Part shown: positions 1 through 7,507 of the stretch, piece after piece
Layout: each line of letters starts with the position of its first letter
How positions within the stretch are numbered: the first letter of the stretch is position 1
Source: Rhodoglobus sp.
GTDB taxonomy: Bacteria; Actinomycetota; Actinomycetes; Actinomycetales; Microbacteriaceae
DNA length: 64,000 nucleotides
NCBI GenBank assembly: GCA_025463605.1
Contig: JAODAV010000022.1
Span: 62,001 to 126,000 of the forward strand
Direction of reading: 5' to 3'
Notes under the pieces: generated by a model
The model's input: only the letters and a program-made list of their open reading frames with translations
The model's database searches: none
Told to the model about the DNA's origin: nothing
Position numbers and translations under genes: made by a program

Positions 1-2
1 GG

Positions 3-314
3 GTGTACCAGATGGCCGACTGGCCTCCGGTATCGCACAAGTCGGACGACCGGTGCAGGTTCCCGGGACCGCCTTCCGGAGAGCGTCCGGAAACCTTCCC
101 GGCTGGGGAGGAAGAGGGAGAGAGGGAGGGCCGCGAGGACGAGGGTCTCTCCGGAACGCTTCCGGGATACCCACCATCTCGCTACTGCCCGAAGCACCGT
201 CCGCACGGAACTTTCAACAGATGCGGACCATGCGCCACTGCCCGGGAACGTCACGAGAGGTGGCAGGACGAGCAACTCGATCAAGCCAACGGGGAATTCA
301 GGGAGGACCGATGA
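3..314 (+). CDS. Hypothetical phage protein with Cys/His cluster (YCPKHRPHGTFNRCGPC)
   Basis: ORF, start may lie elsewhere; Zn-binding-like motif; stop overlaps the next start. Confidence 0.5.
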   Translation: MYQMADWPPVSHKSDDRCRFPGPPSGERPETFPAGEEEGEREGREDEGLSGTLPGYPPSRYCPKHRPHGTFNRCGPCATARERHERWQDEQLDQANGEFREDR

Positions 315-682
315 CCAAGCATGTGACCGCAGAGGATCTCGAGCGCACCCGCCAGGTGCTGGCCGAACTCGCGCAGCGGCAGGAGGAACTGGGAGCGCAG
401 CTCGACGACACCGGGTTGGTGGCCTTCGTGGACCGTGCAGACTGGCTCCTCGCACACCGCACACCCGACGAGAGACTCGCTGCCGAACGTCGGTGGGAGA
501 GGTTGTGCCGCCGCTACGGAATTCCGTACGCCGAGCGGCCAAGGCGGGCGCTGGCCGTCCGCTTCACGAGCCTCTCGGTGCCCAAGGTCCACCACGGACC
601 GTTAGCCATCACCGAGGACAGGGCTCTGGCGATCGCCCTCGGTGCGAAACCGCAAGAGCATCCCGAACGGAGAACAGCCTGA
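311..682 (+). CDS. Hypothetical phage protein
   Basis: ATG at 311 within longer ORF 53-682; ATGA-type overlaps with both neighbours. Confidence 0.6.
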   Translation: MTKHVTAEDLERTRQVLAELAQRQEELGAQLDDTGLVAFVDRADWLLAHRTPDERLAAERRWERLCRRYGIPYAERPRRALAVRFTSLSVPKVHHGPLAITEDRALAIALGAKPQEHPERRTA

Positions 683-1158
683 TGGCCTACGCAGAGAACA
701 CCACCGTCGATAGCGCGAAGTCGCGTGCCGAGATCGAGCGCACGTTGGAGCGCTACGGCGCGACGGCGTTCATGTACGGGAGCCAGTCGGAGCGGGCGAT
801 CGTCGGCTTCGAGATGAAGGGCCGGAATGTGCGCTTCGTCATCCCGCTCCCGGCGCGTGACGATCCGAAGTTCACCGAGTACAGGCAGGGCAACTCGACG
901 TACCTCCGTGCGGAAAACGTGCAGCGCGACCTTTACGAGAAGGCGGTCAGACAGAAGTGGCGGGCGCTCGCGCTCGTCGTCAAGGCGAAGCTCGAAGCCG
1001 TCGAGTCGGGCATCTCCGTGTTCGAGGAAGAGTTCCTCGCCAACATCGTGCTTCCTGGCGGCCGGACCGTGTACGAGAACGTCGTCGGCTCGATCGAGCA
1101 GGCATACCAGTCGGGCAAGGTCACGGCCTTGCTCCAGATCGAAGGAAAGCAGTCATGA
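682..1158 (+). CDS. Hypothetical phage protein (MAYAENTTVDSAKSRAEIERTLERYGA...)
   Basis: ATG at 682 overlapping the preceding stop; conserved-looking phage small protein. Confidence 0.75.
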   Translation: MAYAENTTVDSAKSRAEIERTLERYGATAFMYGSQSERAIVGFEMKGRNVRFVIPLPARDDPKFTEYRQGNSTYLRAENVQRDLYEKAVRQKWRALALVVKAKLEAVESGISVFEEEFLANIVLPGGRTVYENVVGSIEQAYQSGKVTALLQIEGKQS

Positions 1159-1316
1159 CGTTCACTCTCACCGACCACCGCGGCAAGCCGAAGCTGATGC
1201 GCGACGGCACACCGTTCAAGTACTCGAGTCGCGCCACGGCGAAGGCGGCGAAGCTGCTGTTCGAGGCGGAGAAGGACTGCATGACCGTGTACCGGATCAC
1301 CGAGGTGGTCTCCTGA
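1155..1316 (+). CDS. Hypothetical small phage protein
   Basis: In-frame ATG at 1155 overlapping the preceding stop. Confidence 0.6.
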   Translation: MTFTLTDHRGKPKLMRDGTPFKYSSRATAKAAKLLFEAEKDCMTVYRITEVVS

Positions 1317-1579
1317 TGGCCGACCAGCGCACTTGCTACGCGGGCGACTTGACCTCGGATGCGATCGGGAAGACCGTCGTCGTCACCTACGGCCCGCCCA
1401 ATCGCCGCACCACGCTTACCGAGGTGCTCACCGCGGTCATGCACCGGAAGGTTGAGGCTGTCGTGTCGACGACGATGTTCTTCCGGGGCACCTCATTCGC
1501 GACGCAGAGCATCCTCGGTCCGTCCCTTGATCAGGGGCTGACTGTCGGGCACACCGAGCAGATAGAGGTGCGGCAGTGA
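1316..1579 (+). CDS. Hypothetical phage protein
   Basis: ATG at 1316 overlapping the preceding TGA. Confidence 0.55.
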   Translation: MADQRTCYAGDLTSDAIGKTVVVTYGPPNRRTTLTEVLTAVMHRKVEAVVSTTMFFRGTSFATQSILGPSLDQGLTVGHTEQIEVRQ

Positions 1580-1854
1580 TGCGCCTACTGGGTCGCTTCG
1601 TCGCGACGTTGGTCGGTGAGTTCGAGATGCGCATTGCTGAGATCAGGACGGGTGTCGCGCTCGTGGAGGCCGTTGCGGCTGACGAGTTCGAGACCGAGCT
1701 GCGGGTGCTAACGGTGTCGAGGGACGAACGTGAAGGCATCCGCCGGGGTGCGCTCGAACTGGCGAAGCTCGGCATCACCGCCGACGTGGCCGTGACAGCC
1801 GTCCGGCAGTTCCACCTGCGCGAGCACCCGGTCTGGTGGAGGCATGGAACTTGA
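1576..1854 (+). CDS. Hypothetical phage protein
   Basis: ORF, GTG 1576 or ATG 1579. Confidence 0.55.
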   Translation: MMRLLGRFVATLVGEFEMRIAEIRTGVALVEAVAADEFETELRVLTVSRDEREGIRRGALELAKLGITADVAVTAVRQFHLREHPVWWRHGT

Positions 1855-1970
1855 TCGCGGTGATGAAGCAGCGGGGGTCCACGCTCGGGGTCGTGATCGA
1901 GCCGACGATCGAGTACGAGGCGCAGGTCCAGGTGACGGGTGCGTGGCTGACGTGGACGGCTGCGGACTGA
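1851..1970 (+). CDS. Hypothetical 39-aa phage protein (LIAVMKQRGSTLGVVIEPTIEYEAQVQVTGAWLTWTAAD)
   Basis: TTG start overlapping the preceding stop; stop overlaps the next ATG at 1970. Confidence 0.4.
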   Translation: MIAVMKQRGSTLGVVIEPTIEYEAQVQVTGAWLTWTAAD

Positions 1971-2040
1971 TGAGCAACGTGTGGAATCACGTCGAAGAAA
2001 CAAAGCCATCTACAGCCGATACCGAGGGGCAGGAGCCGAA

Positions 2041-2457
2041 ATGATCACCGAAGACGTGCGAGCCGAGACGATGGCCAAGCTCGAGCAGGCGAAGGTCAAC
2101 TTCGCCTCGGAGCTGGCTTTGATCGCAGTGCTCGATTCCCACCGGATCATTCAGAACGACAACTTGGGCTACTACCGATCGGGGCTCCACTGCTCGTGTG
2201 CCGCCGAATGGTGGGCCGGAGAGCACGAGGGCGACCCGGGCTTCGGGGAGATGTGGGCGATGCACCGGGCCGAGGTCATCTCGGGGTTCTTGGCCGACCG
2301 CCAGCCGAGCGGAGGCCGCTTCGATGTCGAGCACATCCATGTTGCAGACGGTGACTACTGGGCAGGGTGTCGGCGCTGCTACTACGACCGCCTCGACGGT
2401 ATTGCGCCGCTGGGAAGCGAAACATCAGATTCCAGCAGCACAGGGAGCGAATTATGA
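2041..2457 (+). CDS. Hypothetical phage protein
   Basis: ATG at 2041 in ORF 1981-2457. Confidence 0.6.
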   Translation: MITEDVRAETMAKLEQAKVNFASELALIAVLDSHRIIQNDNLGYYRSGLHCSCAAEWWAGEHEGDPGFGEMWAMHRAEVISGFLADRQPSGGRFDVEHIHVADGDYWAGCRRCYYDRLDGIAPLGSETSDSSSTGSEL

Positions 2458-2693
2458 GCGACCTCAACACAGGCACCGCCCACGCGAAATGCATGACTGC
2501 GGGCGAGCACATCTGTCAGGACCCCTCGGGCCGACCCTGCATCGAGTGGCCCTGCCCGAACCCGGCAGGGACGTGGTGGGGTCCGCTCTGGTGCCCCGAG
2601 CATGACAAGGAACGGCTTGACCGGATCTCGGCAAGCTTCGACAGCATCCGCGCATCTTTCCGCCGCGCTTCGACTACAGGGAGCGAACAGTGA
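2454..2693 (+). CDS. Hypothetical Cys-rich phage protein
   Basis: ATGA overlap; multiple Cys/His (C..H.CQDPSGRPCIEWPC..WCPEH). Confidence 0.6.
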   Translation: MSDLNTGTAHAKCMTAGEHICQDPSGRPCIEWPCPNPAGTWWGPLWCPEHDKERLDRISASFDSIRASFRRASTTGSEQ

Positions 2694-2881
2694 GCGGCGC
2701 ACAGATCAGCTATGCAGAGGTGGGTGGGGTGCCGGTTTGCCTCGACGCGGCGGGCGGGTGGTGTGAGCGTGAAGCAGGTCACGCGGGCGCGCATGTCATT
2801 GCACCACTGATTCCGGCTGCCCAGTGGGACGCAGCTATCTCTGAATCCCGAGATTTACGCACAGAAGGAGACACGCCGTGA
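2690..2881 (+). CDS. Hypothetical small phage protein
   Basis: GTGA-type overlap with the previous gene. Confidence 0.5.
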   Translation: MSGAQISYAEVGGVPVCLDAAGGWCEREAGHAGAHVIAPLIPAAQWDAAISESRDLRTEGDTP

Positions 2882-3198
2882 GCCGCTTTGACCCTGACCC
2901 CGACAAGCCCTACGGAAACTGCATGGACTGTGAGGAGGTGTTCGCGGACAGGGCGGATATGTCGGCCCACTTGTCGGAGACGTACAAGGCGGGCAAGTCT
3001 CACCGGGGACGCGGGACCAACCCGACCCGTGCCGAGCGCATCGAGAGGGAGCTTGACCAGATCGCTGAGGACGTGCTCTACGACTTCGTAAGCAGGACAG
3101 AGGATCTGGTGGACCGCGATGAGGTGACCGAGGAGGAAATCACGGAGGCGGTCGGGCGCGTCACTGCCGACTTCGCAGACGCGTGGAGTGAGCGATGA
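2878..3198 (+). CDS. Hypothetical phage protein
   Basis: GTG start overlapping the preceding stop. Confidence 0.6.
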   Translation: MSRFDPDPDKPYGNCMDCEEVFADRADMSAHLSETYKAGKSHRGRGTNPTRAERIERELDQIAEDVLYDFVSRTEDLVDRDEVTEEEITEAVGRVTADFADAWSER

Positions 3199-3238
3199 AC
3201 CACCACCCCTCAGAATCACAGGATGCAGGTCAGGAGTG

Positions 3239-3364
3239 ATGAAACGCCTCTGGCAGTGGCCGTTGCAAGCGCTCGCCTTCGTCGGCCTCGTGCTCACCTG
3301 GCCCGTGTGGGTCGCGGCGCTCATCTGGTACGTCGGCTTTCGCAAACGGGATGTGACCCTGTGA
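3239..3364 (+). CDS. 41-aa predicted membrane peptide
   Basis: ATG 3239 after AGGAG; MKRLWQWPLQALAFVGLVLTWPVWVAALIWYVGFRKRDVTL. Confidence 0.5.
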   Translation: MKRLWQWPLQALAFVGLVLTWPVWVAALIWYVGFRKRDVTL

Positions 3365-3612
3365 GCCCGCGCCTCGATGTGTCGCACCGTGGTGTGCCGA
3401 AGCTGCGCGTCGCACCGAAGGTCGACGATCTTGTTGTGCCTGACGAGTTCCCGACCGGGTTCCCGCGGTGGCGAGTCGAGGCGGTGCCTGCTGCTGCGGG
3501 CATGTCCGACATCGTTCGCCTGACACCTGACGATCCGGCGTGCCCGGTGAAGCGCATCCAGCGCCGTATCGACCGGGTGCGAGTCGTCACCAACCCGAAG
3601 GAGAAGTCATGA
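3361..3612 (+). CDS. Hypothetical phage protein
   Basis: GTG 3361 in ORF 3223-3612. Confidence 0.5.
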   Translation: MSPRLDVSHRGVPKLRVAPKVDDLVVPDEFPTGFPRWRVEAVPAAAGMSDIVRLTPDDPACPVKRIQRRIDRVRVVTNPKEKS

Positions 3613-4067
3613 CCACCACCGCCGAGCGCATCGCCCACTTCTGGTCCGAGTGGACCGACGACGCCGCGCCACTGCACGAGCGCACCAGCTACCGGATGGC
3701 CGCCGACGACTTCGTAAAGAAGTTCCGCGTGACGCCGCACGTTCCCGAGGTCGTCGTGCTTTGCGGCTCGACCCGGTTCTACGACGAGTTCCAACAGGCA
3801 AACTACGAACTCACGATGGCAGGGAAGATCGTGCTTTCGGTCGGGTTCTACCCGCACGCGAAAGCGCTCCACGGCCACGGCGAGGGAGTCGGGCACGACT
3901 CGATCGAGAAGGTGGCCCTCGACGAGTTGCACAAGCGAAAGATCGACCTCGCCGACCGGGTGCTCGTGCTCAATGTGGGCGGGTACATCGGAGACAGCAC
4001 GCGCAGCGAACTCGCCTACGCCGAGTCGGTCGACAAGCCGATCGACTGGCTCGAGGCCCAGCAGTGA
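3609..4067 (+). CDS. Nucleoside 2-deoxyribosyltransferase-like phage protein
   Basis: Motifs VVLCGSTRFYDEFQQANYELTMAGKIVLSVG and DRVLVLNVGGYIGDSTRSELAYAESVDKPI. Confidence 0.65.
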   Translation: MTTTAERIAHFWSEWTDDAAPLHERTSYRMAADDFVKKFRVTPHVPEVVVLCGSTRFYDEFQQANYELTMAGKIVLSVGFYPHAKALHGHGEGVGHDSIEKVALDELHKRKIDLADRVLVLNVGGYIGDSTRSELAYAESVDKPIDWLEAQQ

Positions 4068-4339
4068 ACGGAGCGCTCGCCGCCAACTCGGTTGCGGTGG
4101 CCGAGGCTGCGCGCTTCGACGAGACCCTCGTACGGATCGCGGCCGCATATCGACTGACTGACGAGAAGCTCGAGGCGCTCGCAGCGTCGGCACGCAAGTT
4201 GGCCGAGTCGAGCGCCATGAGCGCCGTGGCGGCGCTCGAGCAGCTCATGAAGACGATGAACCACCCGATCCCGACGACGGTCCCGCCGCCGTTCATGAAC
4301 CGTGCCGCGCGCCGAGCGGCCGCGAGGAGGAAGCGATGA
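4064..4339 (+). CDS. Hypothetical phage protein
   Basis: GTG start overlapping the preceding stop. Confidence 0.45.
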   Translation: MNGALAANSVAVAEAARFDETLVRIAAAYRLTDEKLEALAASARKLAESSAMSAVAALEQLMKTMNHPIPTTVPPPFMNRAARRAAARRKR

Positions 4340-4460
4340 GCGGGTTCGCATTCGGGGTCGATCTCGCGCCGGACGGGTCGGAGACACTCGCGCAGGCTGA
4401 GCGAGTGGCCGACGGCACTGTGCACTACACGATCGTGCGGCTCGACGACGAGGGGGACCA

Positions 4461-5453
4461 GTGAAGACGCATGAGGAGAACTACCTGCTGACCGCGGTGG
4501 ACAAGCTGTCACAGAAGCACCTAACGCGGGTGATGCAGTCGAAGACCGTGGAGCATCGCGACGCTGAGGGCGAGCTGCTCGACACGATTGAGGTCGCATG
4601 CGTGTCGGTCATCGACCACGACCCGCTGCTCATCCAGCTCCGTGACGCGATTGGGAGCAGCACGGGTTCGAAGGGGGCGAGTTCGGATGGAGCCGCTCGC
4701 ATCCCGTTCAACCCGGCAGCGCAGGCGCTGTTCGACCCGATCGCTCGACAGATCAACGCGTGGTACATCGTGCTGCCGAACGCTCGGGAGGAGCGACACA
4801 TCCACGACCGCCTGCGCGACTGGTTCACGGACTTCGAGAACCGGCGTCGGGCAGGGAAGTTGCATGCCACGGAGGAGAACGACACCACGAGGATGGTGGA
4901 GGGTTGGGTGAGATCGATAGAGGCGATGTTCGACCCTCCCAACGTCTTCGAGGTCACCGACGACGAGGTGCCTGCGCCCTGCCCGCTGTGCGGCGGCCGG
5001 TACGCGATCGACGAGCGCACCGGGGATCGCATCACCGCGCTGATCATCGAGTACCGCAATCTAGGCGCAGAGACGATGGAGCACGCGACTGGCCTGTGCC
5101 GCTCGTGCTACACGGTGTGGGAGGGAAGCTCCGGGTTGCGGAATATGCGGTGGGCGATCGAGAACGAGCCCGCAGTGGGAGTCGCGACGATCGAAGGGCT
5201 CACCGCGCACCAGATCACGATGGGGATGGCGGCGGCGCTCAAGGAGCGCAACATGAAGTCGGTCAGTAGCCTCCTCGCACTCCTCGGGCAACTCAACCCG
5301 GCGAAGGCCGACGAGTTGCGGGACGTGGTGCGGCAGGTGCTCGCGGCCGACAAGGCCGCCCGCAAACGTGCGGAGGCGGCCAGGCGCGCCAAGGAAGCCG
5401 AGGAGCGACGACGACGACACGCCGAAGGCAAGACTGGCGACGCTTCGAGATAG
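4461..5453 (+). CDS. Hypothetical phage protein with zinc-ribbon-like CPLC...CRSC
   Basis: 330-aa ORF; CPLCGGRY/LCRSCYTVW Cys pairs. Confidence 0.65.
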   Translation: MKTHEENYLLTAVDKLSQKHLTRVMQSKTVEHRDAEGELLDTIEVACVSVIDHDPLLIQLRDAIGSSTGSKGASSDGAARIPFNPAAQALFDPIARQINAWYIVLPNAREERHIHDRLRDWFTDFENRRRAGKLHATEENDTTRMVEGWVRSIEAMFDPPNVFEVTDDEVPAPCPLCGGRYAIDERTGDRITALIIEYRNLGAETMEHATGLCRSCYTVWEGSSGLRNMRWAIENEPAVGVATIEGLTAHQITMGMAAALKERNMKSVSSLLALLGQLNPAKADELRDVVRQVLAADKAARKRAEAARRAKEAEERRRRHAEGKTGDASR

Positions 5454-5474
5454 TTCTGCTTATAGTGCACGCAC

Positions 5475-5519
5475 ATGCCCCGAACTCTGCCCACTGGCAG
5501 GTCGGGGCATTCGTGTTTT
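5475..5519 (+). terminator. Nested-hairpin rho-independent terminator
   Basis: ATGCCCCGA...TCGGGGCAT enclosing CTGCC-CACT-GGCAG, followed by TCGTGTTTT. Confidence 0.65.
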
Positions 5520-5618
5520 CCCACTGATTTCCGACCACACGGGCAACCCAATAGCCGCTGCGAGCGTGCACATCCGTCGATGAGTTCGGAATCCCCGTCA
5601 CGGCAAGGAGTAGTCATC

Positions 5619-5855
5619 ATGGCAGAGTCCACGACCCCGCTCGAGGAGCGGTTCATGACCGCCGTAGGCGGCAAGCCGCCGACGGACGACCAGAAGCACG
5701 CAGTCGCGAAGCTTCAAGAGGCGATAGTGCAGGTCGCCTCCCATATCCACGCATTCGTGCCGAGCGGCCGCAACCAGTCGCTCGCGCTGACGTCGCTCGA
5801 GGATGTGCAGATGCGGGCCAACCGCGGCATCTTCGCGGAGGGTCCGTCGAAATGA
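5619..5855 (+). CDS. Acb2/Tad1-hairpin-domain-family protein (candidate anti-CBASS cyclic nucleotide sponge)
   Basis: 78 aa; C-terminal signature HAFVPSGRNQSLALTSLEDVQMRANRGIF resembles the Acb2 family pattern vPxgreqsLALTxLEeaxmxAnxaIa; AAGGAG upstream. Confidence 0.7.
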   Translation: MAESTTPLEERFMTAVGGKPPTDDQKHAVAKLQEAIVQVASHIHAFVPSGRNQSLALTSLEDVQMRANRGIFAEGPSK

Positions 5856-5962
5856 TCGTCGGCCCGTTCGGGTTCGGGAGCGTGCGAAGCGGACCTTCCA
5901 AGAAGGCTCGGGGTCGCGCGCAGCAGACCAAGGCGCACCGCAGGGCGAAGACACGGCGATGA
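5852..5962 (+). CDS. 36-aa basic peptide
   Basis: ATGA overlap with the Acb2-like gene; MIVGPFGFGSVRSGPSKKARGRAQQTKAHRRAKTRR. Confidence 0.35.
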   Translation: MIVGPFGFGSVRSGPSKKARGRAQQTKAHRRAKTRR

Positions 5963-6072
5963 TCTTCGCCGTGGTGTTCTGCGTGATCACGTCCGCCTTC
6001 ATCCTCCGTGGATGCAGGGCGGGCGTCTTCCGGTGGCCGCAGCGTCGCACCTGGTTCGACATCGCACGCTGA
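5959..6072 (+). CDS. 37-aa predicted membrane peptide
   Basis: ATGA overlap; hydrophobic N-terminus MIFAVVFCVITSAFILRG. Confidence 0.4.
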   Translation: MIFAVVFCVITSAFILRGCRAGVFRWPQRRTWFDIAR

Positions 6073-6368
6073 TGCCCGCCAAGGGGCGCCCGTGGACGCG
6101 TGAGACCGCGCTGTTCAAAGAGGAGTGCCGCAAGCGGAATGCCCCGTGTTGGAACTGCCAGCTCGGTGGTATCCCGATCGACTACCTGTCGAAGTACGAC
6201 CCCGACAACTACCAGCCAGCCCGGTACACGACGGATCACAAGAACCCGACCTCGCTCGGCGGCGACAAGATGCAGCGCAGCAACTGGGCGCCGGCTCACG
6301 CGCACTGCAACAGCAGCAGGGGCAACGGGACACGTAGGGCTGAGCTGCCCACATCAAGGAAGTGGTGA
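6072..6368 (+). CDS. HNH endonuclease
   Basis: CWNCQLGG...YTTDHKNPTSLGGDKMQRSNWAPAHAHCNSSRGN; placed just before the terminase. Confidence 0.85.
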   Translation: MPAKGRPWTRETALFKEECRKRNAPCWNCQLGGIPIDYLSKYDPDNYQPARYTTDHKNPTSLGGDKMQRSNWAPAHAHCNSSRGNGTRRAELPTSRKW

Positions 6369-6370
6369 CC

Positions 6371-6718
6371 ATGAACGCAACGCTGAACGAGGCGCTGGAC
6401 CGCGCACGCGAGGGGCAAACGGTCGCATTCATGGGCCGCAACCAAGTGGACGCTCTTGATCTGTTCCGCGAGGCTCGCGCACTGGCCCCGGATGCACACC
6501 GTGTTATCTCCTCGGTAGGTGGGGAGAGAGTCGAGTTCATAGGGGGCGGGAGAGTCATCTTCACGAGCCACCGTTCGAGCGGGCGCGGGTACTCACTGGA
6601 TGCGGCGTACGTGCCCGCGACCGTGGTGGTGGAGCAGGGCGACCGGTTCCTGGCTGATCTGATGCCGTGCTTCAACACCTCGACGGTCCCCGGCGACCCG
6701 ATCGTGGCGTACAACTAG
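6371..6718 (+). CDS. Hypothetical phage protein (weak resemblance to P-loop ATPase/terminase segment)
   Basis: ATG 6371; FIGGGRVIFTSHRSSGRGYSLDAAYVPATVVV. Confidence 0.55.
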   Translation: MNATLNEALDRAREGQTVAFMGRNQVDALDLFREARALAPDAHRVISSVGGERVEFIGGGRVIFTSHRSSGRGYSLDAAYVPATVVVEQGDRFLADLMPCFNTSTVPGDPIVAYN

Positions 6719-6955
6719 CCACCTCCCGCGCACAACGCGATTGCCGGGTGGCAATCGGAGTAGCTCGCCGTGTGCGCCCGCCTAAGCGGACAACGTCAGA
6801 CGTGAACCTGAGCCTTGCGACCGGCCTCGCCGTGAACGGACGCGAGCGGCCAGATACCCCCACGGGGGTGCCCCTATAGGCGCATAGCCGGAGTACCCCC
6901 GGGGAGGCAATCCTTCTCTCCCCACTCGAAACGAGGCATTTCCGGGAGGCACCGC

Positions 6956-7507
6956 ATGGCCCCTCGCCAGCCGAAGTTCACCGAGCCACCCGAGCCGGCT
7001 CCAAAGGCGCGTCGCGCTCGAGTCGCGAAGCCCCCGATCGCCACACCGAAGCCGCCCGTTCGCCCCCGCCGACCACGGACTGCGACCGCGCAACCTACCC
7101 AGCTCGGGCCGCGCGGGTCCAAGCTCCAAAAGGCACTCGACTCGCTCAAGACGTTCAACCCGGCCGAGACGGTGATGGTCGAGGAGATGTGCCGGATGGC
7201 CGACCGGCTCGAGGCGATCAACGAGCTGGTCGTGGGCAAGGGGCTGGCGAACCTGCTGCACCTCCGGCGCATGGATGACTTCGGCGAGGAGGAGGGCGAA
7301 GTCGTCATCAAGGTCACCATCGACGCCGTGCTCGCGGAGGGTCGGCAACTGCAGCTCGCATTCCAGCGACTGGCGACCGCGCTGAATGTCGAGTCGGGCG
7401 AGGCGGCCAAGGGCGAGGGGGATGTCAGTGACGACCTCGCGGAAAAACGCAAGCGTGACCTCGCCGCCCGTGCTAGTAACCGGGCGGCAGACTCCACGGG
7501 TTCGTAG
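6956..7507 (+). CDS. Terminase small subunit (probable)
   Basis: Position immediately upstream of TerL; basic Pro-rich N-terminus. Confidence 0.7.
   Translation: MAPRQPKFTEPPEPAPKARRARVAKPPIATPKPPVRPRRPRTATAQPTQLGPRGSKLQKALDSLKTFNPAETVMVEEMCRMADRLEAINELVVGKGLANLLHLRRMDDFGEEEGEVVIKVTIDAVLAEGRQLQLAFQRLATALNVESGEAAKGEGDVSDDLAEKRKRDLAARASNRAADSTGS

Noticed and set aside
6862-6900. TACCCCCACGGGGGTG / TACCCCCGGGG hairpins before TerS as cos site
   Set aside because: Plausible location, but no defined cohesive-end evidence in a single sequence; needs virion-end mapping.
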